DNA of 64,000 nucleotides from Euglena gracilis (Eukaryota > Euglenida > Euglenophyceae > Euglenales). Positions 41,958 to 53,311 of the stretch are shown one piece after another. The stretch covers positions 36,526,444 to 36,590,443 of the forward strand of contig CP154956.1 in assembly GCA_039621445.1 (NCBI GenBank), read 5' to 3'. Within the stretch, counting starts at the first letter, position 1, and each line of letters begins with the position of its first letter. Both the position numbers and the translations under genes were made by a program. The notes beneath the pieces are model-generated. The model saw only the letters and a list, made by a program, of their open reading frames with translations, searched no databases and was not told the origin of the DNA.

Positions 41958-42261
41958 CAGGCTTGTGCTTAGTCGGGTGCCTACCCCACGGGGGGGGGGT
42001 GCTAGGGGCAGGCACCCCATAGCACCCGATCCGACCCCCCCGGGGGTAGGGTTTCGGGGGGTGCCTGCCCCTAGCAGGCACCCCCCTCCGACCCCGGCGC
42101 CGAAGGCGCCGGGGGCCCGGAAACGGCCATTTTCAATGAAAATTTTCTGGGTCCGGCCCGGACCCCTATCCCCCCCCCCGGGGGGGTGTGCCTGCTAAGG
42201 GCAGGCACCCTATAGCACCCACCCCCCCCCTCCCCCCCCCCGGTTGGTAAGCACAAGCATG
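41958..42261. mobile_element. hAT-like element, CAGGCTTGTGCTTA TIR, perfect 8-bp TSD
   Basis: It starts CAGGCTTGTGCTTA and ends TAAGCACAAGCATG. ATTGATAT is on both flanks (41950-41957, 42262-42269). The inside is made of GGGGCAGGCACC and inverted GGTGCCTGCCCC blocks. The empty site is visible in related sequence near 43330 (GCATATCAATTGAAAGC, reversed). Confidence 0.85.
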
Positions 42262-42269
42262 ATTGATAT

Positions 42270-43560
42270 GCTGTATGGCAGCTGAGGTGTGGGATTTCAC
42301 AAATTAGGATGTCAAATTTTGAAACACACGATCGCTGAAAACAAGCGCTGTGTGCATTATTGTTGAATCCTGTGGCCATCTGTCAAAAGCCCTTGAGAAG
42401 AGCTTTCGATTGATGGGTAACATGGCATCACATTTGTGAAAACTTCAGTCGGCCGATCGACATGGCCCTTCGCCCAAAAGAGGTCAAAAATGCTCAAAAA
42501 GGTTCAAAAAATGGGTATTTAGGCCGAAAATTGGCCGTGATTCCTTGAACGCCGGTTCGGGCGTGAAGCCAGAGCCCCTAATCCACGGTTTCAACAACTG
42601 TGTTCAGAACGCCGGTTCGGGCGTGAAGCCATGTTCCAGAACGCTGCCGCCCGAACCGGCTTCTGGAACACGGCTTCACGCCCGAACCAGCGTTCTGGAA
42701 CACGGCTTCACGCCCGAACCGGCGTTCTGAACACAGTTTTCGTATCAGAAAAACCACCAAAATCGCCAGAAATTTGGGGGGGGAGGGTTGATGGAGGGGT
42801 TTAAGGGGAGGGACTGTGCATGATGCAAAGTATTTGGTTGCTGGGTGGTTGCTGTTGGGATTTCACAAATTAAGATGTCAAATTTTGGAATGCACGATCG
42901 CTGAAAATAAGCGCTGTGTGCATAATGGCTGAATCCTGTGGCCATCTGCCAAAAGCCCTTGAGTAGAGCTTTCGATTGATGGGTAACATGGCACCAGACC
43001 TGTGAAAACTTCAATCGGCCGATCGACATGGCCATGCGCCCAAAGGAGCCCAAAAATGCTCCAAAATGTTCGAAAAATGGGTATTTAGGGCGAAATTGGC
43101 CTGGATCCCTTGAACGCCGGTTCGGGCGTGAAGCCAGAGCCCCTAATCCACGGTTTCAACAACTGTGTCCAGAACGCCGGTTCGGGCGGCCCGAACCGGC
43201 GTTCTGGAACACGGCTTCACGCCCGAACCGGCGTTCTGGACACAGTTTTCGTATCAGAACCCCCACCAGCATTCCCAAACAGCCCCGCGCAAGCCCCAAC
43301 CACCCAGTGTCCACACCTCAGGCCATACAGCATATCAATTGAAAGCTCTCGCCAAGACCTTTCATTTGGTACCCTCAGAACTCAGCTACACTGCAGAGCA
43401 CTCTGAAAATTGGCGATCGCATTTTCCGACCTGTTTGCGAAGTCGAAATTCTTATGTTTCACCAGCCATGTTGCCCATAGATCGAAAGCTCTTCTCAGGG
43501 GATTTCAGCAGATGGCCTTAGATTCCAGCCGTGCTGCATGGTATTCTATTATTCAAATTT
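42270..43560. repeat. Dispersed CTTTCGATTGATGGGTAACATGGC family with CCGGTTCGGG foldbacks
   Basis: Three diverged copies (about 42262-42500, 42840-43060, 43320-43530) of a sequence with CCATCTG.CAAAAGCCCTTGA and the shared core CTTTCGATTGATGGGTAACA. A fourth is at 56140-56560. Between them sit CCGGTTCGGGCGTGAAGCC foldbacks. Confidence 0.65.
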
Positions 43561-44427
43561 CAAAAATTCCCCAAATTTGGCCAAATGGAAATTGTTGCAC
43601 AAAATACCCCAATATCTGGCCAAATACCCCCGAAAAACTGCTCAGATGTGATTGCCACATGTCTACTAACCATTTTGAACACTTTTTGACACTTTTTATT
43701 TTCGGTCCCCTGGATGCCATCTTCCCGCCCGAACCGGCGTTCTGGACGCCGGTTCGGCGCAAAAATTTCTGCGCCGAACCGGCGTCCAGAACGCCGGTTC
43801 GGGCGTGAAGCCAGAGCCCCAATACACGGTTTCAGACCCACACGTTGGCTGTGTTTCAATACAATCACAACATCTTTTCAGGTGTCCAGGATGTTTTTTT
43901 GAATAGAGATGGCAACCAGGCTGATTTTGAGGTGCGACCGACCCACCCCAGTCGGGGGGTTTTCCGGTGAACAAGCGGGTTTCTCACGAAGCAGTGTCTC
44001 ATGTTTTCTTCATACTCCCCCAAGCGCAAAGCGGTGTGGAGATGTGACAGGGGGTGTGCACCATGGTGCCCTTGGGAGACCTTGCCGGTCTCAAAACGAA
44101 GATACTTTCAAAGACCCATGTGGGATCCGGACCCCCCCCCGGGGGGGCATCCAAAAATTGTTGGGTGACTTTGGGGGCCGAAAATCCCCCCAAAACAGCC
44201 AAAAGTGCCAGTTTAGCACCGAAAGGAAAATTTGATCTTTTTCGGGGGTTTCTCAGGCCCACTGCTTTGCGCCAGGACAAAAATCGGTCACCCAGACCGC
44301 GCCACTGTTCAGGTGGGGGAGGTGTCCCCCCCTCCTGGACCAGAGGGGGAGGGGGGGGGTCCGACCTCCCTCACCTGCCCTGGCTGACACCCCTCCCAGT
44401 ATCCTGGGGTCAGTTGAATTCAGCCTG

Positions 44428-44862
44428 ATGGAAACACTTTATGATGAACTTGGTGTCCCGCGTGATGCGCCTATGTCTGATATTCGTCAGGCTTTCCGGA
44501 AGAAGGCCCTTCAGCTCCGCTGTGGGTGTACATTGCAGCTTTCATTGGTCTCACTTTTCGCATCTGTCTTGTCAAAAAGGGGGTGGGACACCTCTTCTAT
44601 CATGAATCACGTTGTCGGTGTTGAGTTCACTCAAGAACTGGTGCCATCCCCCTTTTTCAACACCGTTTCGGGTCTACCGAATTCAGACCAAGAGTGCCCC
44701 CCCCCCTTGCTGTCTCCCTCATTGTCCCTGGCCGGTGCAGCAGTCCCATCCCCGGGCTCCCTGACTCTTGACCCAAACGCAGTTCTTGACTTACAGCTGG
44801 TAGCGGAAATCGACAATCAAATTTTTTCTTGTTTTCTGAACTGCAATTTCTTGATTTCTTAA
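44428..44862 (+). CDS. N-terminal half of a J-domain protein
   Basis: Met at 44428 begins METLYDELGVPRDAPMSDIR and QAFRKKALQL, which is helices I and II of a DnaJ J domain. The frame stays open to 44862 but loses the J-domain pattern after about residue 30, just where HPD should follow. An intron probably starts near 44517 (GTGGGT or GTGTAC). The second half of a J domain occurs on the same strand at 54.77 kb. A 10-kb intron is possible but unproven, since no AG acceptor precedes that half. Confidence 0.5.
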   Translation: METLYDELGVPRDAPMSDIRQAFRKKALQLRCGCTLQLSLVSLFASVLSKRGWDTSSIMNHVVGVEFTQELVPSPFFNTVSGLPNSDQECPPPLLSPSLSLAGAAVPSPGSLTLDPNAVLDLQLVAEIDNQIFSCFLNCNFLIS

Positions 44863-45120
44863 TTTCCAATTTTCATAACACTTTCTGCTTGCCTTTCAAG
44901 CTTTCGCCAATTATCTCTATAAAAAATGCTAAAGTGTGTAATTGTTGCTGTCATTTGCCTCATCCTTGCAGTCCTGAACTGAACCTCGGGCCCCCCCAGA
45001 TTTTTGCCCCCCCAGATTTTTTGGACATTTTCTGAAGGTTTTCGTAAATTTTGTGCAAAATGTTTGCAACCCATTGATGTCTGGCCTCCTTTTGGGCGGC
45101 AATGATAGTGCCAAACGGTA

Positions 45121-46374
45121 GACTGGGGGGGGGGGTAGTGGGTAGTCGGCCGACTAGTCGGCCGACTACCCAATTGGTCGGCCGACTAGTCGGCCGACTA
45201 ATTGGTCGGTAGCTAGTCGGCGGGGGGGGGTAGTGGGTAGTCGGCCGACTAGTCGGCCGACTACCCACTCTAATGTACTAACGGGTCAAAACCGCCGACT
45301 TGTAAGCCCCCCCCTGGGAAAAAAATTTTGTCTAAATCACCTCAACGCCGGTCAAAACCTACCCAAATGGCTCCAGAACCCCCCAGTCGGGGGTGAATAT
45401 GCAAAAAAATTGGGGGAAAATGTCCATTTTGGGCCACTTTTGACAAAAGTACACCTCTCCCCATTGAATTTTCAATATAAGTCAAAATTTGCACAAAAAA
45501 AGGGTCTTATCCCTCCAAGTCTATTGCCAACACAGAAGGGATTTTGTTTTTTGAGGGGGGGGGGCGGGGGGGCGGAGCCCCCCCCCCCCCCGCCTATGCC
45601 AAAGTAAAACACAAAAACGACTTTGCCCCCGCCGAATATGTTGCCAACACAGAAGGGATTTTGTTTTTGGGGGGGGGGGGGGGGGGGGCGGAGCCCCCCC
45701 CCGCCTATGCCAAAGTAAGCCACAAAAACGACTTAGCCCCCGAGTATGTTGCCAACACAGAAGGGATTGTGTTATTTGAGGGGGGGGTTCGGGGGGGCGG
45801 AGCCCCCCCCGCCTATGCCAAAGTGAGCCACAAAAACGACTTAGCCCCCGAGTATGTTGCCAACACAGAAGGGATTTTGTTATTTGAGTCTCAGATTGGG
45901 GTGGAGGGGGGAGTTTTCTGCTTCTCGTGATGCAGAATGCAGATTGCAGATTGCATTTCTGAAGGATTTTAATGTAATCCCTGTTTCATCATTGGTTTTT
46001 TACCCCTCCGGACCCCCATCAAGGGCCCACCGACCCCCCACCGACCAAAGATTTCCATCTGGGGGTGTTTATTTAGGCGTAAGACACTTATTTGGACCCA
46101 TCCGGACCATTTCCGGGTGATTTGGGCCCGCCACAGACCATTTTTATGACTAGCCACCGACTAGTTTCCATTGGATTTTGCTCATGGGGGGGGCTTAAAA
46201 GTCGGCGGTTTTGACCCGTTAGTACATTAGAGTGGGTAGTCGGCCGACTAGTTGGCCGACTACCCACTACCCCCCCCCTGTCTCGCCGACTAGCTACCGA
46301 CTAGGCCTAGTCGGTGGACCAATTGGGTAGTCGGCCGACTAGTCGGCCGACTACCCACTACCCCCCCCCCCCAG
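45121..46374. mobile_element. Complete TAGTCGG-family element with TIRs and internal minisatellite
   Basis: Inverted ends of about 190 bp (45121-45311 and 46190-46374) contain palindromes GTAGTCGGCCGACTAC and the single-copy words CTCTAATGTACTAACGGG / CCCGTTAGTACATTAGAG. The inside holds four tandem units of about 105 bp (GCCTATGCCAAAGT...CAACACAGAAGGGATT) and an AT-rich arm shared with 26400-26480. The ends begin ACTGGGGG. No TSD was found, and there is no ORF, so it is non-autonomous. Confidence 0.75.
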
Positions 46375-46614
46375 TATCCCCCCCTTGTAGGCAACTTCGT
46401 CTAACCAGATAATATCCTTGGAGGATTATCAGTTGGGGGTGCATTCGTTGCTGTTTCTGACTACGTTTCACCCTGAACCCACTCCAGGGCTCGACAAAAA
46501 GTCCCTGAAGCTCTGTCGGTGGGGTCAACCCCCCTGCCAGTCCCATCCCAGTGCCCCCCCTCCTGCCAGTCCCATCCCAGTGCCCCCCCTCATGCTTTCT
46601 TCAGCTTCCGAGAA

Positions 46615-47545
46615 CGCTGGTTTTTCGGTCAAAGTTTTGCTTTGGAGTGTTTTGTGCCCGAAACGGGGCGCCGGGGGGGGGGAACTCTCATTTTTGGCTC
46701 AAAAAACACCTTTTCCATGTCCGGGAGGCCAAAACACATCGTTTCGGGCAAAAAAAAATTTCGATTTTTTTCGACTTTTTTGACCCGAAAATGATCCTAA
46801 GTGCATTGGTTTCGGGCCAAAAACGGGGTGCTGGTGGGTCGAAAAACGCTCATTTTCGGCTCAAAAACAGTTTGTCCGGGTCCGGGAGGCCAAAACAAAT
46901 CGTTTCGGGCAAAAAATTTTTTTTCGATTTTTTCGACTTTTTTGACCTGGTTTTGACCTAAAGTCAATGGGTTGGCGGCCCGGGCGCTGGCGGGTCGAAA
47001 AACGCTCATTCTCGGCTCAAAAATAGTTTTTTTGGGTCCGGGAGGCCAAAAAAACATCGTTTCGGGCAAAAAAAAAATTCGATTTTTCTCGACTTTTTTG
47101 GCCGAAAACGGCTAAGTTGAACCGTGGAAAAAGTACAAAATGGCCCAAATTGGCCGAAAAACGGTCGTATCTCAGGCTAGGCAGCGAGCTGCGGGGAAAC
47201 CAAAATTTCAGTAGATAGAGCGTTCCAAGGGCTTCAATTTAGGTCTCCGGACATTTCCTTTGATTTTTGCATCATTTTCGAGAAATTTTGAAAACATCGA
47301 TTTTTTGACCCCCCCCCCACCCCCCGAAAACGGTCGAAGCGGAACAGTGGGAAAAGTGTTCAAAACGGCCATCTGCGCCGAAAACGGCCGTATCTCGGGC
47401 TAGGCGGGGAGTTGCGGGGAAATCAAAATACCGGTAGATGGGGCGTTCCAAGGGCTTCAAATTAAGTCTCCGGACATTTCCTTTGATTGGGCTTCATTTT
47501 GGAGATATTTTGAAAATTGACATTTTTTGGCCGAAATGGCAGAGT
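46615..47545. repeat. Diverged tandem repeats
   Basis: Three units of about 150 bp (GTCCGGGAGGCCAAAA..., CGTTTCGGGCAAAAAA, TCGACTTTTTTG) at 46615-47110. Then two units of about 230 bp (CGTATCTC.GGCTAGGC, GCGTTCCAAGGGCTTCAA) at 47160-47545. Confidence 0.7.
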
Positions 47546-47924
47546 CCAAGGGGGGGGGGGCTTATCCAGGGGGGGCGGGCCGATCCTACCCAGTTTGGAC
47601 CCCTTCGCGCGTGAATAACTCGGGCCTGGCGGGGAGTTGGGGGTCAAACCCAGGTGATTCGGAAACTACCGGGGGGGGGGGGGGAATTGAAGCTAGATAA
47701 AATTAGACCCGACAAAATTGGAAGCCGAAAAAATTGGTGCCAAACCTGAAAACGGCCCGGAAAAATTGGCAGGTTTTGTATGCAAGATGACTGGAAAAAG
47801 GGTGATTTTCAAAATTTTGAGGCAGGATTTTCAAAAAAGGCCCGGAAAAATTTGGCAGGATTTCTGTGCGCCAATTTTTTCCCATCAATTTTTTCGGCAT
47901 CCAATTTCCCCCCCCCCCCCGGTA

Positions 47925-48090
47925 GAAATCCAGTCGCTCGCGACTGAAAAAAAAAATTTCCGGGAACCGGGCCGGGATCATGGTGATAATCCGTCCGTTC
48001 TCCTGGTGGCCCCGACCCGGGGGGGGGGGTTTCGCCAGGGGCAAGCTTCGCTCTTACCCTAAAGGGATAAGAGCTCAGCGACCCCCCCCA
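47925..48090 (-). repeat. Short dispersed repeat with TAAGAGC hairpin
   Basis: The minus strand reads GGTCGCTGAGCTCTTATCCC, then TTTA, then GGGTAAGAGCGAAGCTTG, a near-perfect 10-bp stem. It is followed by GCCCCTGGCGAAACC and further on CAGTCGCGAGCGACTGG. See 23140-23285. Confidence 0.55.
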
Positions 48091-48099
48091 CTCACTTTA

Positions 48100-48200
48100 T
48101 AACCCCCCCCCCTAATAAGTGCACAGGTGCGCAAATTCTAAGGACGCAGTTTCAGGGGTGCACTTATTAGAGCACTGCGCACTTATCAGGGCAAAGCACA
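48100..48200. repeat. AATAAGTGCGCACTTATT-type inverted repeat
   Basis: CCTAATAAGTGCACAGG, GTGCACTTATTAG and GCGCACTTATC words, repeated at 49475-49572. Confidence 0.6.
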
Positions 48201-49998
48201 AAATTCTTGACTTTCCAGCACTTTTTTAAGTTTTCCCCCTTCTTGTGATGTCAAGTGATGAGCCAAGTGATTTAGTGATTATGTGTCGAAGTTGTTGTTT
48301 AAGCCTTTTGGTAAAAATTTGTGTTTCTAAGCAAAGGCTTCGGCACGTCAAAGCCCATGTTTAGAAACACAGACTCCAACCTAAGATTGTGCTTCTAAAC
48401 AGAAATTTTGACCAAGAAAGTTGTGGTTGGAAACCTGACTGGCTAACAAGGAACCATTTTCAGTGTTTTGATGGTGATTTTTGGATTTTTGGATCAAATT
48501 TTTGCTCTTAGTTTCTCTCGAAAAATGACCATTTTGAAGCTGACGCATGATTCTTTTGGCTGCGCCTTTGATTTTCCTTTGTTTTTTTCCTTCAATTGTA
48601 CGCCTTTGTTGCCCCCCCCCCCCTGGTTGTCCAGTTGGGGGTCCTGGGAGTTCCCCTTCCCCTCCCCCTTTAAAGTGACATGAGAATGCATTGCCGCCCA
48701 AAGGGCAGTAACCCGGTGAAAAGTTTGCATTGTTAAAGAAATGTCAAAATATGCAAATCTTCAAAGAAAATTCATTGCAATTCCAAATCATTGGTGAGTT
48801 CTGGAAATAAGGGAGAAATGATGACATTTGCCTCCAAAATGTTCAAACCTGATCATCATTGCCGGCGCAAGGCGGTAGATGATGTATGATTTGGAGAAAT
48901 TTTGCTAACCGAATGTGTGATCGGTTTTAGTCAGCAACGTATTTTTGAAACACTTTTAGCGTTTAATGTGTTCTTTTTTGAGGTACTTGATCTGTGTTCC
49001 TTGCAATACTTTTGGTGACAACATGGGAAAACACTTTTTACAATGCGTGCAAAATTAGGGAGTGGGAATGCTATTTTGGCACTTTGGCAGCAGAAGATGG
49101 GTCAGGGTTCCCAGGGAAGGATCCCTTGCATTTCAGTCAAAAGAGCTTAATGAAGAGGTCAATGAAGGGGTGGGTGCGCGCTTATTGAGAGCTCAGCACT
49201 ATTCAAAACCTGGTTTGGTCTGGACCCCCCCCTCCACCAGGGGGTCCCACCCTGCAGAAAAATTTTTTCCAGCACAAAGCGCCCGAAAAAATTTTGGGCC
49301 CCAGAATTGTATTGTCGCATATTATCTGAAACATCGGCCACATGAAAAAAATTATCTTCCCCGGCGCCGGGTTTCTGGGGGGTCCTTTGTGCCATGCCAT
49401 TTTGCTCAAGAAGGACAGTTCTGAGAATTGTGTGTGCTTTCCGACCTAAAATGTGACAACGGTCTCTCCTTTGGGGGGGTGCGCACTTTTTAGGGAGGTA
49501 GTTTGGGACCCTTGGGGGGTGCGCACTTATTAGGGCACTGCGCACACTTAAGGCACTACTTATTAGGGGGGGGTGGGGAGGGGGTCATTGCCCAAGTTGA
49601 TTTCCCCCTACGTTACGTCTTGCCATCCTTTGGGCGGGAAGGGTCAAATAATGTCAACTTCGTCCTTCCAATTGCAAACTCTTTTTTCTCAGGAATTCCA
49701 TGCCCTCCTGCCCCAATGCAAAAAAGTTCATGAAAGCTTGATGGAAATTTTTGGTTTTTCTCTTTGGTCATCTTGTGTGTGGGAAATTTTTGAAAAGTCT
49801 CCCCCCCGAGAAAAAATTTTTTTTTGCTTCTTCACCACTGGCAGCAGACCCCTCCCAATCCTAATCAAACCTGAACACAACAGGTTGGTTTCCGCCAAAT
49901 TGCACTGATTTCATATGGCATTGAACCTGAAACTCAAACAAAAAAACAACACCGGGTCCTGCGGGGGCCGCCCCCCCCCCCCCCCGACCCCCCCCTTT

Positions 49999-50547
49999 CT
50001 ACACCGATGTCTGCTGCACCTCCCTCTGTATGACTTCTGAAGTCAACCGAACCAAAGGGCATCCAAAAGTGCAGTCAACAGAAATACCCACCTTCCAATG
50101 AGTTTTGACAAACCAAACCAAGGGATTCCAAAAAATGCATTCTGCCACCTCAATATCTGTCAGTTTGGTGTTCTTGGTATGCAGCTTGTTTGGGCATCCT
50201 TGTGGCGTTCGTTTGACAGTCGTAGAAAATTTTGAGAAAGGATGTTTGGCAACAAAGTTTAAGTTCGGAAAGGGGAATGTTTTGAAACCGTGTATTGGGG
50301 CTCTGGCTTCCCGCCTGAACCGGCGTTCTGGCCGGTTCGGCGCAGAATTTTGTGCGCCGAACCGGCGTCCAGAACGTCCAGAACGCCGGTTCGGGCGGGA
50401 AGCCGAAATGTGGATGTCAGTTCCAGGGATCAAAACACACAGCAACATGTGGCACAGCTGACGGACTTCATTTGTGGTAGTGAGTGCGAGAGACCTTGGC
50501 ACACACAACAGAGGGTGTAATGTGCTAGTCAAACAGGTTAGTGCCAC
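49999..50547 (-). CDS. ORF bridging a foldback insertion, function unknown
   Basis: The 182-codon frame has plausible protein on both sides of a CCGGTTCGG foldback (50283-50405): ALTTTNEVRQLCHMLLCVLI before it, and CPNKLHTKNTKLTDIEVAEC then WNPLVWFVKTHWKVGISVDC after it. The insertion adds an Arg/Pro-rich piece without breaking the frame. I recognise no family; it may be an exon of a larger gene. Confidence 0.35.
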   Translation of the reverse strand: MALTCLTSTLHPLLCVPRSLALTTTNEVRQLCHMLLCVLIPGTDIHISASRPNRRSGRSGRRFGAQNSAPNRPERRFRREARAPIHGFKTFPFPNLNFVAKHPFSKFSTTVKRTPQGCPNKLHTKNTKLTDIEVAECIFWNPLVWFVKTHWKVGISVDCTFGCPLVRLTSEVIQREVQQTSV

Positions 50548-50610
50548 AGCCGTGGCGAATAAACAATAGCAAATGTATTGCTGTCAGAGGGACGTTAGCA
50601 ATTTACTTAC

Positions 50611-51200
50611 AATCAGGACAAACCCAGGAGCCATAGCGGGGAGGGAGCACCAACCCAGCACACCCAGCCAGGGCAAGTGACAGGAGTCGCAAACAACTTT
50701 GCGCTTCCCACCGCGGAGCCCCATGACGCCGCCACAGTTGGGGCAACGGTCCGCATCGCCCATCGGCTGCTTCAACTCCTTCAGTTCGTCCGAGATCACC
50801 GCGATTGCGGTGCGGAAGGGATTCGGAGCGTTGGACAAGTCCACGGACAACGCCGCAGTTGGCGGTGTAGGAGGGGCGAAAACAGGGAGAGTTTATTTTA
50901 ACAGAGAGGACCGGTGTGGGGGAAATTTCACACAATTTATAAACAACTCTGTTCAGAAAACGCGAAGGCGTTATATTCGGATTTATGTTTATAACTAATT
51001 GTTGCCTGTACTGCGACAGGTCGTCAATTGTCAGCCTCTGCTCTTCCGGCTCCTGAGGGAAGTGAGTGTGTAAAATTGCTGACGGACGTGTTTATGACCT
51101 CCTCTGGCTTCACCGCCGGAGCATATTGGAGATGCTCAGCCGGCAGGGGATCCGCATTGGGAACAGGGACTGGTGGAGCAGCACCGCCGTCGACAGTGAC
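50611..51200 (-). CDS. Zinc-ribbon protein gene, partial (exons joined loosely)
   Basis: Segment 51200-51112 follows a CAG acceptor and reads VTVDGGAAPPVPVPNADPLP then AEHLQYAPA. Segment 51067-51011 follows the excellent acceptor CACTTCCCTCAG and reads EPEEQRLTIDDLSQYRQQL in phase. Segment about 50890-50611 reads LSNAPNPFRTAIAVISDELK, then a zinc ribbon with Cys pairs CPNCGG and CDSC 14 residues apart. It ends at the strong donor ATT/GTAAGT. The acceptor of the third segment is missing (no AG in the interval), so a small error or unusual splicing is possible. Function unknown; zinc ribbons often bind nucleic acids or proteins. Confidence 0.55.
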
Positions 51201-51706
51201 CTGGAATCTATGGAACATGCATAAACGTGGTGAATCTGAGAACCTCGTCACCCGAATTATCCACCTGTTCGACAACCAGTGCAGACAATTGCTTAAGCAC
51301 TGTCCCACCCCCCCCCCCCCCCGGGGGGGGGGGGGGGACTGGTTTTTTCAGAGTGACTGACTGGTTTTGGGCCCGGACCCCCTCCCCCCCCCGGGGGGGG
51401 GTCGGCCAGGAGTGGGCAAAAGTGGCTTGAGTGACCCCGGCGCCGAAGGCGCCGGAAAATTTTTTTTGGCCTAAAATGGCCTAAAATGACTGGAAAGTGG
51501 CCGTTTTTCTGAGTGGCCGACCCCCCCCCCCCCGGGGGGGTAGTGACTGACTGGCTTCCCAAAAAAAAGTGACTGACTGGTTTTTTAAAAAAGTGGAGTG
51601 ACCCCCCCCTCCCCCCCCCCCGGGGGTCGGTAAGCAATTGTATGAACCGGTGGCTCTTCTTTCTTCGGGTAGAGCTGGGAATGTCGGTGACACGAAGCCG
51701 CTTCCG

Positions 51707-53311
51707 CTAAAGGAATACGTGCATACGAGGTGAATTAAAAAAATATACACCTTTTGGAGAGCTTCCGCTACGACAAACGTCGTCCTGGGGAGCACGATAA
51801 TATTTTTCCGTATTGCGGGGGCACATGCCCACAGCCTTTGCCGCCCGATGCGGCCCCAACTCGTCCACCAAAGTGGACACCACCGGACGGCGGGCCAGAT
51901 CTTTGAAGACAATTGGCCGGTCAAGCACATCCCGCGCCCAATTGGCTGCCCCATGGAACGTGGCATAACCCATGGAACGTGGCATAAGTTGCCTTTGGCG
52001 GATCCTGGAATTTTGCAGATGATTTTGCAGGAGCGCCAGAACGGTATGGAGGGATCAGGGGCATCTGGCAGCAGCGCCAGCTGCCACCGCCATGCCTCCA
52101 CCCCACGAATTTTGGGATTGTCACGGGGCAGCATCAGCTGCTCCCGGAGCAGTTTCTTGGCGTTCTGTTGATTGCACTGTGCCGCCTTTTGTTTTGGATA
52201 TTTCACCAAAACTTCTGTGACCCCCTCCCGCTCTGACGGGTGAAAACACCCCACCATCAGCCCCCCAAAAGTCTCAGGCCTTTGGCCCAAGTTGTTGGCA
52301 ATGACCAGAATATTCATCCTCTGGCTCTGCAAAAAATTCTGCCAGTTCGTCAAGTCGAAGAGCCGCAATATTTCTGCCTCAGAAACTACAGGCAGCTCCT
52401 CTTCTTCGGCTTTTAATTTCTCCCAAAGAGAAGCAGCGGCGAAAAAAGCACAAAATTTTGGATACTGCGGTTGCACCGGGCAGAAAAGAGCCGACACGCG
52501 AGGGTGCCTCCCTAAACAGCGCGGCCAATGCATTGACCATGGTGGTCAACGTCGAGGGATATCATGAACGGTCCTGGACATTGGCATTTGTGCAAATTTC
52601 TTTTCGCTGGACGGCGGCTGCCTGTTACTTCTCGTCACCGTGATCGAAAAGGCACGTGACTTTTACCGTCCAGAAGGCAAATGCCAACAGCCAGTCGTCC
52701 AGCAAGTCAAACGTTGCCCTACATTTGCCCTACGTACAGGGCGCTCTTTAAGGGAGCAGGGCGCTCTTTAAGGGACAGGAAAGTTTTTTTTTTATTTTCT
52801 TAAGGACCGCCCCCTTTCGGCCAAAGGGCCGACCAAAAAAAGGGCCGGACTGGGACTTGAATGGGGTCCAAAATTAAAAAGTCCAAAAAACACATTTTTT
52901 GATGATTTGGGTGGATGGGCGATGGTCCAAGGATGACAGGAATCAGTTTTTTTCCCCCTGATGTCGACCTGTTCTCACTGAAGAATGCCAAATTTCTTTG
53001 CCCGCTTTCCTGTATATTTTCATTGAGTGTGCTGGGACAGCAGAGTTTTTTTTTATTTTATTTGCTTAAGGACCGCCCTGCCTACGTAGTTCGCAAACCT
53101 TTTGGAAATCCTGCGCAGCTGTAAGAGCCACTATTTTTTTTGCCAGTCCAATGGGGGCAACTGTCGACAAATTGTCCCCAAACAAAATCTTATGGCCTTC
53201 TGCTGTTGTCCGAGGTGCGGCGGCAGCCTCAAGGCCAGCAAAGAATTCGGCTGGCGTGGGGGGTTGGGGCGGCGCACTGGTGCAAACGGTAGCAACCTGA
53301 CTGGCGTACAT
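51707..53311 (-). pseudogene. Tyrosine recombinase (Crypton-like) relic split by a MITE
   Basis: Segment 53311-53081 ends in VALTAAQDFQKVCELR. MITE 52737-53080 follows. Beyond it, frames carry FDLLDDWLLAFAFW, then a long ORF with NILVIANNLGQRPETFGGLM, where the Arg fits the first catalytic Arg of tyrosine recombinases. A shifted frame has VVSTLVDELGPHRAAKAVGM and RNTEKYYRAP, the C-terminal pattern ending in the catalytic Tyr. Several frame changes and the MITE make it inactive. Crypton elements are the usual eukaryotic source; a DIRS-type origin is not excluded. Confidence 0.6.
52737..53080 (-). mobile_element. hAT-like MITE, perfect TSD, inserted in the recombinase relic
   Basis: The 344-bp copy has ends CAGGGCGCTCTTTAAGG and CTTAAGGACCGCCCTG. 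CCTACGTA is on both flanks (52729-52736, 53081-53088). A second CAGGGCGCTCTTTAAGGGA lies 20 bp inside the left end, a local duplication. Confidence 0.85.

Noticed and set aside
26040-46375. Regular palindromic arrays as CRISPR
   Set aside because: Units are adjacent palindromes without unique spacers, in a eukaryotic context, with TIRs and no cas genes.
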